Shown piece after piece: positions 1 through 7,873 of a stretch of DNA of 64,000 bases. The first letter of the stretch is position 1, and each line of letters opens with the position of its first letter. Origin of the DNA: Ulvibacter antarcticus (lineage in GTDB: Bacteria; Bacteroidota; Bacteroidia; Flavobacteriales; Flavobacteriaceae); NCBI RefSeq assembly GCF_003688405.1, contig NZ_REFC01000013.1, positions 496,001 through 560,000 on the forward strand, written 5' to 3'. Below the pieces are notes generated by a model. It worked only from the letters and a program-made list of their open reading frames with translations. It had not been told where the DNA came from and searched no databases. A program made the translations under genes and the position numbers.

Positions 1-334
1 GTTTATGCTGCTCCCCATTGTAATCGAACACAATTCGTTTAAATTTTTCGATCTCCCCAATTATTCCATCACCCAACGGATTTTTAAGTCCTTTCATTAC
101 TCCGGTGTGGTCGAATAGAAATTCCAACGAGAGATCTTGTGGCAAGGACCGAATGAATTTTGGCTGTGTTGCACTGGTTCCTATTCCCTGCGCTTCACTA
201 TATTCTACTTTGTAATTAAAGGCATAGTTCTCCGGGTTGAGAAGCGAGGTAAATTTACCGTCTGCTATCAGCTCGTTAAACGTATCATCCTTATAGGCTT
301 TGATCGTTAGTTTTTTTAGAAGACCGGTGTTCAT
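1..334 (-). CDS. eCIS LysM/baseplate-type protein, N-terminal part (Afp7/Pvc7-like), cut by window edge
   Basis: About 111 residues of the N-terminus are visible, beginning MNTGLLKKLTIKAY and running off the left edge. The content (an early strand followed by an Asn-Pro-Glu-Asn-Tyr segment, then a Ser-Leu-Pro-x-Asp-Leu-Ser-Leu-Glu-Phe segment and a Phe-Asp-x-Thr-Gly-Val motif) resembles the N-terminal domain of CIS tube-adaptor proteins that carry a LysM domain further on and join the inner tube to the baseplate. The ATG at 332-334 directly abuts the stop of the DUF5908 gene at 335. Its place after the tube and DUF5908 genes matches Afp5-Afp6-Afp7 in Serratia antifeeding prophage. The LysM domain itself would lie outside the window, so the assignment rests on context plus the N-terminal pattern. 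Confidence 0.7.
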   Translation of the reverse strand, partial: MNTGLLKKLTIKAYKDDTFNELIADGKFTSLLNPENYAFNYKVEYSEAQGIGTSATQPKFIRSLPQDLSLEFLFDHTGVMKGLKNPLGDGIIGEIEKFKRIVFDYNGEQHK

Positions 335-496
335 TTATCGTTCGTTTTTTCTGGTTTCAATTTGCATCATTTGTTCTACGCACATTCTTATAACCTTATC
401 GGTCATCTGTCCTGGCTCCTTAGTTGAAGTAGCATTGGTTTGCTGATTATCATCCACATTTATTTTAATGTGTAATTCTTTTATTTCGATAGGCAT
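335..496 (-). CDS. DUF5908-type small eCIS protein
   Basis: A 53-residue protein starting MPIEIKELHIKINV and rich in charged residues at its C-terminus. The opening MPIEIxELxIK is the hallmark of the short DUF5908 proteins found between tube and LysM genes in eCIS operons, where Afp6/Pvc6 sits. The gene starts at ATG 494-496, one base from the end of the upstream tube gene at 498, and its stop at 335-337 abuts the next start, so it is clearly a translated operon member. Its structural role is not established here; a baseplate or tube-adaptor accessory is the usual suggestion. It is too short for most ORF callers. Confidence 0.75.
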   Translation of the reverse strand: MPIEIKELHIKINVDDNQQTNATSTKEPGQMTDKVIRMCVEQMMQIETRKNER

Positions 497-497
497 A

Positions 498-938
498 TCA
501 AATAATTCTAAAGTAGTTATACGCTAATTCTATTGTTTCTATGGAGACTTTACTCTCTTCGGCGTTGAAATCTTCTACGCTCCATTTAACAGGATATGCA
601 TGTACAACATTCCAAGTTAGTAGCGGTTCATGCTTCTCGTTAAGTAGTTTTACCGTGAGATCGATTGGCAGAAACTGAAAACCTTCAATTGCTGCCCTGC
701 ACCATGCTATGAGAACTGAATCTTTTAATAATCCACGTTTTAAAACAAGATTAGGATAGGTTGTTCTCACAGGAAATTTATGCTTAAACCTATTTTCTCC
801 ACCCTCCGCAAATTCTTCTGTTTCCAGATCTACTGAAAGCCCAGAAACAGATTGAAACTGTACATCGTTTTCCTGAGTTGTAATTCCGAGGAATTCAACT
901 TTAAAATGAAAACTGACAGGTGGATAATAGGTACTCAT
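498..938 (-). CDS. eCIS inner tube protein (T4 gp19 family), second copy
   Basis: 146 residues of the phage tail tube / T4 gp19 family. Visible family features are the N-terminal PPVSFHFKVEF strand, the QSVSGLSVDLETEEFAEGG segment, the LKRGLLKDSVLIAWC motif and the C-terminal ESKVSIETIELAYNYF strand. It overlaps the upstream tube gene by one base (TAATG junction at 936-940). Two tube paralogues in one operon correspond to Afp1 and Afp5: one normally makes the body of the tube and the other the layer that contacts the baseplate. Being nearest to the LysM gene, this copy is the likelier Afp5-like adaptor; that is inference. Confidence 0.88.
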   Translation of the reverse strand: MSTYYPPVSFHFKVEFLGITTQENDVQFQSVSGLSVDLETEEFAEGGENRFKHKFPVRTTYPNLVLKRGLLKDSVLIAWCRAAIEGFQFLPIDLTVKLLNEKHEPLLTWNVVHAYPVKWSVEDFNAEESKVSIETIELAYNYFRII

Positions 939-1375
939 TAATCGCCGTTTTGGATGATTAATCCTTCATGTGCAATTTCAAGACTTTCGATTGCAGTTTC
1001 ATTACCATCACCTTTTAGATCTGTGGATTGCACTTTTACTGGAAAAGCATTTTTAATTTTCCAAACAATCACGGGTTCGTGTTCTTCATTGAGCAATTTT
1101 ATAGTTACATCCCGGCGTTCAATGGTGTTTAATTTGACAGTATTCCACCATTGGAAAAATTCATTATCATTTTTAAAAGTCCCACGTTTTAGTGTGACAT
1201 TGCTGTATTTCTGCATCCCCGGCATTTTAATTTTGCTGTATTCAGGACTTGCACCGTGTCTGTATTCGATCAATTCGGTTTCTACATCCAGTCCGGAAAC
1301 TTCAGTAAAACCTATATTTGTTCCAGCCCAGTCTACTGAGAAATGGAACTTTACTAATGGATATGATTCGGCCAT
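938..1375 (-). CDS. eCIS inner tube protein (T4 gp19 family), first copy
   Basis: 145 residues, same family and fold as the next gene in the operon. Motifs visible: YPLVKFHFSVDWAG at the N-terminus, EVSGLDVETELIEYRHG, VTLKRGTFKNDNEFFQWW, and ESLEIAHEGL near the C-terminus. The VSGL and LKRG blocks are diagnostic of Hcp/gp19-like tail tube proteins, which stack as hexameric rings inside the sheath. It lies about 100 bp downstream of the sheath gene, as in other contractile injection systems, and probably forms the main body of the tube. Confidence 0.9.
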   Translation of the reverse strand: MAESYPLVKFHFSVDWAGTNIGFTEVSGLDVETELIEYRHGASPEYSKIKMPGMQKYSNVTLKRGTFKNDNEFFQWWNTVKLNTIERRDVTIKLLNEEHEPVIVWKIKNAFPVKVQSTDLKGDGNETAIESLEIAHEGLIIQNGD

Positions 1376-1473
1376 TTTTAGTGTATTTAAATGTTAATAG
1401 TTTTATTAATAGTGTGTTGTTTATTCGACTACTTCAGAAGTAGAAAGACTAACAATTCTAAATTTTTTCAGAA

Positions 1474-2922
1474 TTAAGCTTCCTGCATTTTATGAGAGAA
1501 TTTCAGCACAATAAATTCCGCAGGACGTACTACTGCCATTCCTATCTCAACATTCATAATTCCATTGAGAATATCATCTGATGTCATTGTTTCACCGAGA
1601 CCAACACGAACATAAAATGCTTGTTCGGGTTTTGCGCCGGCTAAAGCTCCTGCACGCCATTGAAGCGTTAGAAAATTTTCGATCATTGCCCGAATTTTAA
1701 CCCAGGTATTGGCGTCATTAGATTCGAATACAAATGGCTCACTGGCTTTCATTACAGATTCTTCAACCATATTAAAAAAGCGTCGAACAGAAATATATTT
1801 CCACTCGTTATCGTTTCCTGCTAATGTTCTTGCCCCCCAAACAATTATTCCTTTTCCTGTAAAAGATCGAATAGCATTTATGGATTTACCCGAGATATGA
1901 ATATTGAGATCTTTTTGGTCATCATGTGTGATTTTTTGAGTTGGCTCATAACAACTACTAACGGACTCGTTTGCTGGAGCTTTCCAAACACCTCGATTGC
2001 TGTCTACTCTGGCATAAATTCCTGCTATCGCGCTACTCGGTGCCAGGACGACTGTTTTTTTCTCGATCTCTAGTTTTAATAAATTAAACATTACTAAATC
2101 GAAAGCTACATGCACACTGTCTGTCAAATCTTCGAGAGTTGCTGTATCGTATAAACCAGTTGTGACTGTTGCCGTTTGGTCGGTTACATTATGGCTAATT
2201 ACGATATCTGCATCGTCATATAAATAGTTAAATACGGTCTTAAGATAAGGGTGATAGGATGCGCCGTACTTCAATAGATCTTTACCGTTGCCTAAGGTAT
2301 TGCTGGCTCTAAGGGTTGCGCTATCATCATTATGCATATCAATAATCGTGAATCGATCCCCTAACTTCTGACTTTGCATTAGGGCGCGATTCATGAGTGA
2401 ATAGTAATTACCTACATTGGTCATGTTTTTGGCATCAGGAAAAACCAAAAGCGTTGGCTCATCATATGCCTCAACGGCGTTTAAGCCATTTGTTAAATCT
2501 GTTAAGGTTAAGTTACCCCCTCCAGTCACGAAATCATTGGCTGAAATAATATAACATGGGCCACCACCATTATCAAAATACATTCTCATTGCATAGTACA
2601 TAACATAAGGACTAGTTGAAGCAATGGCTACGCTTATAACTCTTTTAAGAACAGTAGAAGGATCTCCACTATTTATGGTGTCCTCAATTGATACCGTAAT
2701 AGCACTTTCATTTTCCGCCTTTCCAAAATAGTTTTCATACTCTAACAGCGAAGAAATTCTGGTGGGTATTCGAGTAGGTGTTAGTAAGTTGACTCCATTT
2801 TTCTCAGCCTTTTCTGTGTAGCCAATAAAAGCAGGAATAGCTGTTTCTACCTGCGCTACTGAGGGTGGAAAATTTGATATTTCCTCCACATAGACTCCTG
2901 GTGTTTTGTACGTTGTTGCCAT
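1474..2922 (-). CDS. Contractile sheath protein (phage tail sheath family)
   Basis: 482 residues with the classic sheath start TYKTPGVYVEEISNFPPSVA and a C-terminal sheath domain (IRSFTGKGIIVWGARTLAG, YISVRRFFNMVEESV, and an IGMAVVRPAEFIVLKFSHKM ending). The sheath surrounds the tube and contracts to drive it into a target. The C-terminal strand after RPAEFI is the part that donates to neighbouring subunits in known sheaths. Only one sheath gene is visible, whereas Afp and PVC carry three. The upstream neighbour is an unassigned 285-aa protein and the downstream neighbours are tube genes, so this is the structural core of the particle. Confidence 0.95.
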   Translation of the reverse strand: MATTYKTPGVYVEEISNFPPSVAQVETAIPAFIGYTEKAEKNGVNLLTPTRIPTRISSLLEYENYFGKAENESAITVSIEDTINSGDPSTVLKRVISVAIASTSPYVMYYAMRMYFDNGGGPCYIISANDFVTGGGNLTLTDLTNGLNAVEAYDEPTLLVFPDAKNMTNVGNYYSLMNRALMQSQKLGDRFTIIDMHNDDSATLRASNTLGNGKDLLKYGASYHPYLKTVFNYLYDDADIVISHNVTDQTATVTTGLYDTATLEDLTDSVHVAFDLVMFNLLKLEIEKKTVVLAPSSAIAGIYARVDSNRGVWKAPANESVSSCYEPTQKITHDDQKDLNIHISGKSINAIRSFTGKGIIVWGARTLAGNDNEWKYISVRRFFNMVEESVMKASEPFVFESNDANTWVKIRAMIENFLTLQWRAGALAGAKPEQAFYVRVGLGETMTSDDILNGIMNVEIGMAVVRPAEFIVLKFSHKMQEA

Positions 2923-2939
2923 AATTTAAAGTTTAATTT

Positions 2940-3797
2940 TTATATAAATATTTCTGAAATAGTTTCTGTTATGTTTCCGTTTATGTCTTTAACAAAGAGC
3001 AGTCGGTTAGGAACTGCCGAAGGCAACTTTTTATCATCAAATTCCAGTTCCGGGTTTATGATAATGCCGTTTTTTACTAATGGATGTGTCGATGGAGTTG
3101 CATATATGAAGCTTCCGTCCTTGGCGTTATTATAGACCCAATTGGTATGTCTGTTTAGAAATTGAATTTTAAATGTTTTTGGGGTGTTTTTCAAGCTACC
3201 GTCAACGTTTATTATATTTTGACTAGGTTCGTCAGCATTCATTTTAAGAGTGATGACTCCCAGTAATTTTTGTTTTTCTATAGGTGTGAGGTTAGAATCA
3301 ATTATGTCGAAAGTGTCTTGTTCTATTGAATAATCTTTAATGGCTGTAGTTAGTGGAAGTTGATCCAAATCGATGGGTTTATAGTTGTTATCGTTAGGGT
3401 TAATTTTAGTATTGGCAAAGTGGAAAGGAATTAATGGATTTCCGGGCACTGTAGAGTAGTTTTCGAAGAGCGCATCCTTTGCGTAGATTAAAAAAGTAAA
3501 AGTGTCATTTTGATTTAATTGAATAAAGGGATTGAAAGTATCTGGGGCAGTTTTTTCAGCTTTGGTTGAAACCACAAAGCCTTTTGCTGTTTTCTTCATA
3601 ATAATTTTCTGACCAATAAATTTTGTAAGGGTTTTTTCAGAAGGGATAATTGTTATGAAATCATCCAAGAAATACTTATTTAACTGTTCTAACTTCAATT
3701 CAGGAGAATCATCGAATAGTAGGTCACCATCATCTAAAAAGTAATGATGATAAATATTTACTTCAAAAAGTACTTTATATGTTATTGTAAAACTCAT
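2940..3797 (-). CDS. Conserved-looking eCIS operon protein of unknown function
   Basis: 285 residues, no signal peptide and no membrane segment. The N-terminus (VLFEVNIYHHYFLDDGD) and centre (DTFTFLIYAKDALFENYSTVPG) are beta-rich. The sequence is acidic with many Asn and Asp residues. It overlaps the DUF4255 gene by 4 bases (ATGA) and lies 17 bases before the sheath gene, so it is translated with the structural genes. I do not recognise the family. Position between cap protein and sheath suggests a particle component or assembly factor, for example a second cap or terminator element, but nothing in the sequence proves this. Confidence 0.75.
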   Translation of the reverse strand: MSFTITYKVLFEVNIYHHYFLDDGDLLFDDSPELKLEQLNKYFLDDFITIIPSEKTLTKFIGQKIIMKKTAKGFVVSTKAEKTAPDTFNPFIQLNQNDTFTFLIYAKDALFENYSTVPGNPLIPFHFANTKINPNDNNYKPIDLDQLPLTTAIKDYSIEQDTFDIIDSNLTPIEKQKLLGVITLKMNADEPSQNIINVDGSLKNTPKTFKIQFLNRHTNWVYNNAKDGSFIYATPSTHPLVKNGIIINPELEFDDKKLPSAVPNRLLFVKDINGNITETISEIFI

Positions 3798-4402
3798 GAA
3801 TTTGTATCTTGAAGTATTCCTGAAATTTCTGTAATCGCTTTTCCTTTGTCGTTGATAATGTCTCTTTCAATTTTGACCAGACTCACTTTAAACATTACAC
3901 TAGGCAGAGATTTTCCTCCAAGAGTGCCCCATATATAATTAAGTTGTTCGAATGTGGGTGTATAGAGCTCGGCGGTAAATCTGAATTCTTTTAAATAATC
4001 AAGAGTTACAGAAGTAGTTTCACTTAGTGGTGTGTTGGTCTGTGTAAATATTTTCTTAGACTGAAAATATGCGATAATATGTGATATCGCTATAAGACAT
4101 TTGGTGTAGCTGGTGTAATTGGCCGAAAATTGAATGTAAATATTTAGGTTCACGGGATTATTCTTGTAAACGGTTTCACCATTTTTGATTTTAATATTCA
4201 GATTGTTCTTTAATGATATTTCTTCCTCAATATTCAAGAGAGTTAGTACGACCTTATCCTTCATTGTAGTAATACTTTGGTCGTCTACTTTGGAAACATT
4301 TTCGAGCACAACCTGATTGTCGTCCAGGTCTTCGTCGGTAAATTTTGTGTTGAGATAGGCGGAAATTTCATCCTTTATGATCTCAAGTGTTTCGTAAATC
4401 AT
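3794..4402 (-). CDS. DUF4255 (Afp16/Pvc16-like) tail terminator/cap protein
   Basis: 202 residues beginning MIYETLEIIKDEISAYL, with VVLENVSKV, VVLTLLNIEEEISLKN, NLNIYIQFSANYTSYTKCL and a KIFTQTNTPLSE segment. This pattern (N-terminal helix, VxLxLLNIEEE strand, ANYxxYxxxL) is the DUF4255 family. Pvc16/Afp16 of that family caps the sheath-tube stack at the end away from the baseplate. Here it is the first gene of the operon; in Afp/PVC it is the last structural gene. A promoter lies about 41 bases upstream. Confidence 0.85.
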   Translation of the reverse strand: MIYETLEIIKDEISAYLNTKFTDEDLDDNQVVLENVSKVDDQSITTMKDKVVLTLLNIEEEISLKNNLNIKIKNGETVYKNNPVNLNIYIQFSANYTSYTKCLIAISHIIAYFQSKKIFTQTNTPLSETTSVTLDYLKEFRFTAELYTPTFEQLNYIWGTLGGKSLPSVMFKVSLVKIERDIINDKGKAITEISGILQDTNS

Positions 4403-4448
4403 TGCTGTGAGGTTGAATAAATTTGCTGTTAGTTGTGTAAAAGCTTGT

Positions 4449-4479
4449 CAAAGCTAAATTTATTTAAACACCTGTACAA
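4449..4479 (-). promoter_or_regulatory. Bacteroidota-type promoter for the eCIS operon
   Basis: On the minus strand, TTG (4477-4479) is followed after 20 bases by TAGCTTTG (4449-4456), matching the Bacteroidota consensus TTG-N17-23-TAnnTTTG exactly. Transcription would start near 4443, leaving a leader of about 40 bases before the DUF4255 start codon at 4402. It is the best full match to the two-box consensus that I found in the window. Confidence 0.7.
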
Positions 4480-4522
4480 GAGGTTTTTACCGAATAAAAC
4501 AAAGTGTTTTACATTATTTTTG

Positions 4523-4569
4523 TAAGGGGAAAAACTTGTTTTTAAATAGGGGGAAAACCCTGTTTTTTG
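4523..4569. promoter_or_regulatory. Paired imperfect repeats, possible regulator binding sites between divergent operons
   Basis: Two related blocks about 24 bases apart: TAAGGGGAAAAACTTG followed by a T-run (4523-4543) and TAGGGGGAAAACCCTG followed by a T-run (4547-4569). Each also has dyad symmetry (AAG...CTT and AGGG...CCCT). They lie in the 258-bp gap between the eCIS operon and the two-component operon, so a DNA-binding regulator such as the adjacent LuxR-type protein could use them. Binding is inferred only. Confidence 0.4.
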
Positions 4570-4660
4570 ACGGCTTTTACCTTTTTGTCAGTTTTGAAAG
4601 AAAGAAAACAGTTCATTTTGTTTATTTTCGAGACTCCATTAACCAAACAAATAAAAAATC

Positions 4661-5017
4661 ATGAGTAAACCAACCAAATGCATTAGTGTTACAGAAGGAA
4701 AAGAATTACAAGCAAGCTGGGTAACTAGCCGTGCAGCGACTTTAAAAACCTTAATTGGAGGTGATGACTCCCGAGAAGTATTCTGGAGTGTAGATGAGTT
4801 ACAGGAATTTTTAGATTATGTAAAAGAAATGTCAGCCTCACAAGGAATTATTAATCCTGGAGTTCGAGTTTATTTTGCTGCTCATAATACTGATTCGAAC
4901 AATAAGGCAACTGTTATCTTGGCACCTACTAACGGAAATTCTAGTGCTTCAAATAACAATTATAATATTGATCCTTTAAATGGAGGAGTAACAGGATGGC
5001 CACCGAACAATTATTAA
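4661..5017 (+). CDS. Small conserved flavobacterial protein, first gene of a sensor operon
   Basis: 118 residues without a signal peptide or membrane segment. The N-terminus MSKPTKCISVTEGKELQASWV, the central FSVDELQEFLDYVKE-like block (here FWSVDELQEFLDY), the PGVRVYFAAH strand and the NNYNIDPLNGG tail form a pattern I associate with a widespread flavobacterial family usually annotated only as hypothetical. It is followed three bases later by a membrane protein and then by a histidine kinase and response regulator, so it probably belongs to the same signalling unit. No biochemical role is known to me. ATG 4661 is the only sensible start. Confidence 0.8.
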   Translation: MSKPTKCISVTEGKELQASWVTSRAATLKTLIGGDDSREVFWSVDELQEFLDYVKEMSASQGIINPGVRVYFAAHNTDSNNKATVILAPTNGNSSASNNNYNIDPLNGGVTGWPPNNY

Positions 5018-5020
5018 AAA

Positions 5021-5734
5021 TTGGAACTAGCAGTTGTTCTAAAACATATCGTTCCTATTTTGTCAATGGAATTAATGGCGGCGATTGCCGGCAGTTACTA
5101 TATTAGAAAGGTTCCTTCATTAATAATCACGAAATATTTCGTTTATCTTCTCTGGGTCACTTTTTTCATTGAAATATTTAGCTTGTATGCTGTTATAGGA
5201 TACTACTCAGACTATCGCTATTTTTCCTTTGTTGAAAATACAAATTTCAGCAATAATTATTGGGTCTATAATATCTTCTTTATCCTGAGTTTTGCCTTCT
5301 ATATCTATTTTTTCAGATTTTTTATAAAAGGGAATATGATTCGACAAATATTAAAATATGCCATTGTTGCATATATTATTTTAGGTTTTATCTATTTAGT
5401 TTTCTCTGACGTATTTTTTAAAGGGACTTCTCATTTTACAAGTATAACAGGAACCTTACTATTACTATCTACAATTTTTATTTTTTATTTCGAACTGCTT
5501 CGTAGTGATGTATTATTGAACTTAAAACGGTTTCTTCCGATCTACATTTCGGTTGGCGCGCTGATATTTCATTTATGCGTTACACCATTGGATATTTTCT
5601 CTGAATATTTTCAATCTGAAAATCGCTCTTACGTACAATTAAGAATCAAGGTATTACTTTATGGTAATATCTTTCTATATTCGACTTATATTTTAGGATT
5701 CATTATATGCTCAAGAAGGAAGAAATCTTATTAA
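5021..5734 (+). CDS. Seven-helix-type integral membrane protein of a sensor operon
   Basis: 237 residues, almost entirely hydrophobic segments separated by short loops (about seven predicted helices, for example around residues 32-58, 80-105, 112-130, 140-160, 170-190 and 210-230). The proposed start is TTG at 5021, four bases after the previous stop; an in-frame ATG at residue 17 would remove half of the first helix. Placed directly before a histidine kinase that has only one membrane segment, it may act as the sensing subunit. Family not identified beyond that. The 3' end overlaps the kinase gene by 28 bases, which implies translational coupling. Confidence 0.75.
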   Translation: MELAVVLKHIVPILSMELMAAIAGSYYIRKVPSLIITKYFVYLLWVTFFIEIFSLYAVIGYYSDYRYFSFVENTNFSNNYWVYNIFFILSFAFYIYFFRFFIKGNMIRQILKYAIVAYIILGFIYLVFSDVFFKGTSHFTSITGTLLLLSTIFIFYFELLRSDVLLNLKRFLPIYISVGALIFHLCVTPLDIFSEYFQSENRSYVQLRIKVLLYGNIFLYSTYILGFIICSRRKKSY

Positions 5735-6501
5735 TTATTTATTTTATTGCAGTAATTCTACTTTTAGTATTATTCGTAGTACTCTTCTTTTTTGCATTCT
5801 TAAAACGTAAAAACAGATTTATATTAGAACGATGGGAAGCAGAACAAGAATTTGATAAGGAAATTGAAAAGTCTAAGTTTGAAATTCAGGAACAGACCTT
5901 TAAAAATATTGCTTGGGAATTACATGATAACATCGGACAACTACTGTCGGTGGTTAATATTCAACTAAATATGCTGGGTCATAATACGCCGGAGAAATTT
6001 CATCCTCAAATAGACGAAACAAAAGATGTAGTTAAAGACGCCGTTCAAGAGATCCGGACATTATCTAAAATCTTGAATAATGATGTGATTTTGAAGAATG
6101 GATTAGTAACCTCTGTTAATTTGGAATTAGAGCGTTTCAATAAATTAAACTTTTTAAAAGCCGAACTTTTAGTAAAGGGTGTGTCGGTTCCATTAAAAAG
6201 TAGTGACGAGATTATCGTTTTCAGAATTTTGCAGGAATTCTTCTCAAATGTCATTAAACATGCGAGAGCAAAGAAATTATTTGTACTTTTAGACTATAAA
6301 GCGACGATGCTTGAGATTAAAGTAGAAGATGATGGTGTAGGATTCGATTCTAAACAAAAAACAGATAGTTCAGGTTTAGAAACTATGAGAAGTAGAGCCG
6401 AACTTTTAAATGCAAATCTAACCATCACCTCAAGGGTGGGTGAAGGAACATCACTAATGTTAAACTATCCATACAAAAATGAGCAACTCCCCAGGAATTA
6501 A
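5707..6501 (+). CDS. Sensor histidine kinase, NarL/LytS-like HisKA_3 type
   Basis: 264 residues. One membrane helix at about 8-32 is followed by a short helical linker. The dimerisation/phosphoacceptor motif WELHDNIGQLLS gives His73, typical of the HisKA_3 class. The ATP-binding domain shows the N box (QEFFSNVIKHA), G1 box (EDDGVGFD) and a G2-like GLETMRSRAELL. There is no periplasmic sensor domain, so input probably comes from partners such as the membrane protein encoded just upstream. It overlaps the response regulator gene by 23 bases, and the two are a cognate pair. Confidence 0.92.
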   Translation: MLKKEEILLIIYFIAVILLLVLFVVLFFFAFLKRKNRFILERWEAEQEFDKEIEKSKFEIQEQTFKNIAWELHDNIGQLLSVVNIQLNMLGHNTPEKFHPQIDETKDVVKDAVQEIRTLSKILNNDVILKNGLVTSVNLELERFNKLNFLKAELLVKGVSVPLKSSDEIIVFRILQEFFSNVIKHARAKKLFVLLDYKATMLEIKVEDDGVGFDSKQKTDSSGLETMRSRAELLNANLTITSRVGEGTSLMLNYPYKNEQLPRN

Positions 6502-7132
6502 TGTCGTTATTGTCGATGATCATTTACTTTTCGCTGAGTCGCTGGAAAAACTAATCCACTCGTTTACTGGCTTCAATGTATTGTATCATGCTAAAAATGG
6601 GGTAGATCTTCAAGAGAAAATAAAATCAAATGATATCTTACCTGAAATTATCTTATTAGATATAAATATGCCGGTGATGAATGGTCATGATACCATTATC
6701 TGGCTTTCAGAAAACCACCCGAAAATTAAGGTACTCGCCTTATCGATGGAAGATGACGAAGAGGTCATTTTGAAAATGCTTTGTAATGGAGCCAAAGGCT
6801 ATTTATTAAAGGATATACATCCCGATAAGCTGAAAGAAGCACTTTATGAAGTAAAGGAAAAAGGATACTACCATTCCGATAAAGTTGCCGCTGCTCTATT
6901 ACACTCTTTAAATAGTGATAATGAGAATGATTCACCTGTGTTTAAAGAAAATGAGATTCGTTTTATGAAGCTCGCATGTAGTGAAATGACCTATAAGGAA
7001 ATAGCGAGCGTAATGAATCTAAGTCCCAAGACCATCGATGGTTATCGGCAAGAATTGTTTAATAAACTCGAAATTAAGAATAGGGTAGGGCTCGTTTTGT
7101 ATGCGCTTAAAAATGACATAATGATGCTTTAA
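6479..7132 (+). CDS. Response regulator, NarL/LuxR family
   Basis: 217 residues. Receiver domain at about 8-125 with the acidic pair in VVIVDDH, phosphoacceptor Asp61 in ILLDINMPVMNG, and Lys in GYLLKDIH. A C-terminal LuxR-type helix-turn-helix at about 150-210 contains EIASVMNLSPKTIDGYRQ and LEIKNRVGLV. It is the output protein of the kinase encoded upstream and probably a transcription factor. Possible targets are its own operon and the divergent eCIS operon. Its stop overlaps the convergent rluA-like stop by four bases. Confidence 0.93.
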   Translation: MSNSPGINVVIVDDHLLFAESLEKLIHSFTGFNVLYHAKNGVDLQEKIKSNDILPEIILLDINMPVMNGHDTIIWLSENHPKIKVLALSMEDDEEVILKMLCNGAKGYLLKDIHPDKLKEALYEVKEKGYYHSDKVAAALLHSLNSDNENDSPVFKENEIRFMKLACSEMTYKEIASVMNLSPKTIDGYRQELFNKLEIKNRVGLVLYALKNDIMML

Positions 7133-7821
7133 CTACATGCATTCCAGATTGGATCTTCAGGTGGTGAAGCTACTATTTCTAGAGGCTCTAATTTTACAGG
7201 ATGTATAAATTGTAATTGCCTCGCATGAAGATGAATACTTCCGTCTTTATTGCTTCGATCAAATCCGTATTTTAAATCACCTTTTATAGGACTCCCAATT
7301 GCAGATAGCTGCGAGCGAATTTGATGATGTCTTCCGGTTTCTAGATTCACCTCCAAAAGTGAATAGCGGTCTAACGTCTTAACGATACTATAAGTTAACA
7401 CGCCTTTTTTGCTCTCCGGAACTTCCTTTATATGAGCATAGGATTTGTTTTGTTTCGGATTTCTTTTTAAAAAATGAATAAGTTTTTCTGAAGGCTTTTC
7501 CGGCACATTTTTTACAATTGCCCAATAAGTTTTTTTGGTTTCTCTATTTGCGAAAAGCTTGTTAAGACGACTTAGTGCTTTCGAAGTTTTCGCAAAGACC
7601 ACAATGCCGCTTGTGGGTCGATCAAGTCGATGGACAACTCCCAGATATACTGCTCCGGGTTTGTTATATTTTTCAGCGATATACTCTTTCACCACCTCCG
7701 ATAATGGTTTATCACCCGTTTTATCTCCCTGAACAATATCACCGGGTCTCTTATTTATGATAATTAGATGATTATCTTCAAAGAGAACTTGTAAGTTGTT
7801 TTTGTTGCTGAGTAGTTTGAT
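7129..7821 (-). CDS. RluA-family pseudouridine synthase with apparent ATC start codon
   Basis: About 230 residues. The catalytic motif is HRLDRPTSGIVVFAKT (catalytic Asp in HRLDR), followed by KTYWAIV, TGRHHQIR and HARQLQFIHP, all typical of RluA/RluC/RluD enzymes that isomerise uridine in rRNA or tRNA. The reading frame is open up to 7840, but the essential N-terminal strand LQVLFEDNHLIIINKRPGD lies upstream of the first GTG (7695), and no ATG, GTG or TTG precedes it. ATC at 7819-7821, followed by AAA CTA CTC, sits where a start would be expected. A single-base change, a rare start codon or a sequence error could explain this. It lies 52 bases after panB on the same strand. Confidence 0.85.
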   Translation of the reverse strand: MKLLSNKNNLQVLFEDNHLIIINKRPGDIVQGDKTGDKPLSEVVKEYIAEKYNKPGAVYLGVVHRLDRPTSGIVVFAKTSKALSRLNKLFANRETKKTYWAIVKNVPEKPSEKLIHFLKRNPKQNKSYAHIKEVPESKKGVLTYSIVKTLDRYSLLEVNLETGRHHQIRSQLSAIGSPIKGDLKYGFDRSNKDGSIHLHARQLQFIHPVKLEPLEIVASPPEDPIWNACS

Positions 7822-7873
7822 GAATAATATTTTAAATGTTGAAAAAAACTAAGGTGGGAAGGTGATTCAAAAC

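Noticed and set aside
954-1397. Plus-strand frame of 147 codons
   Set aside because: Antisense shadow of the tube protein gene.
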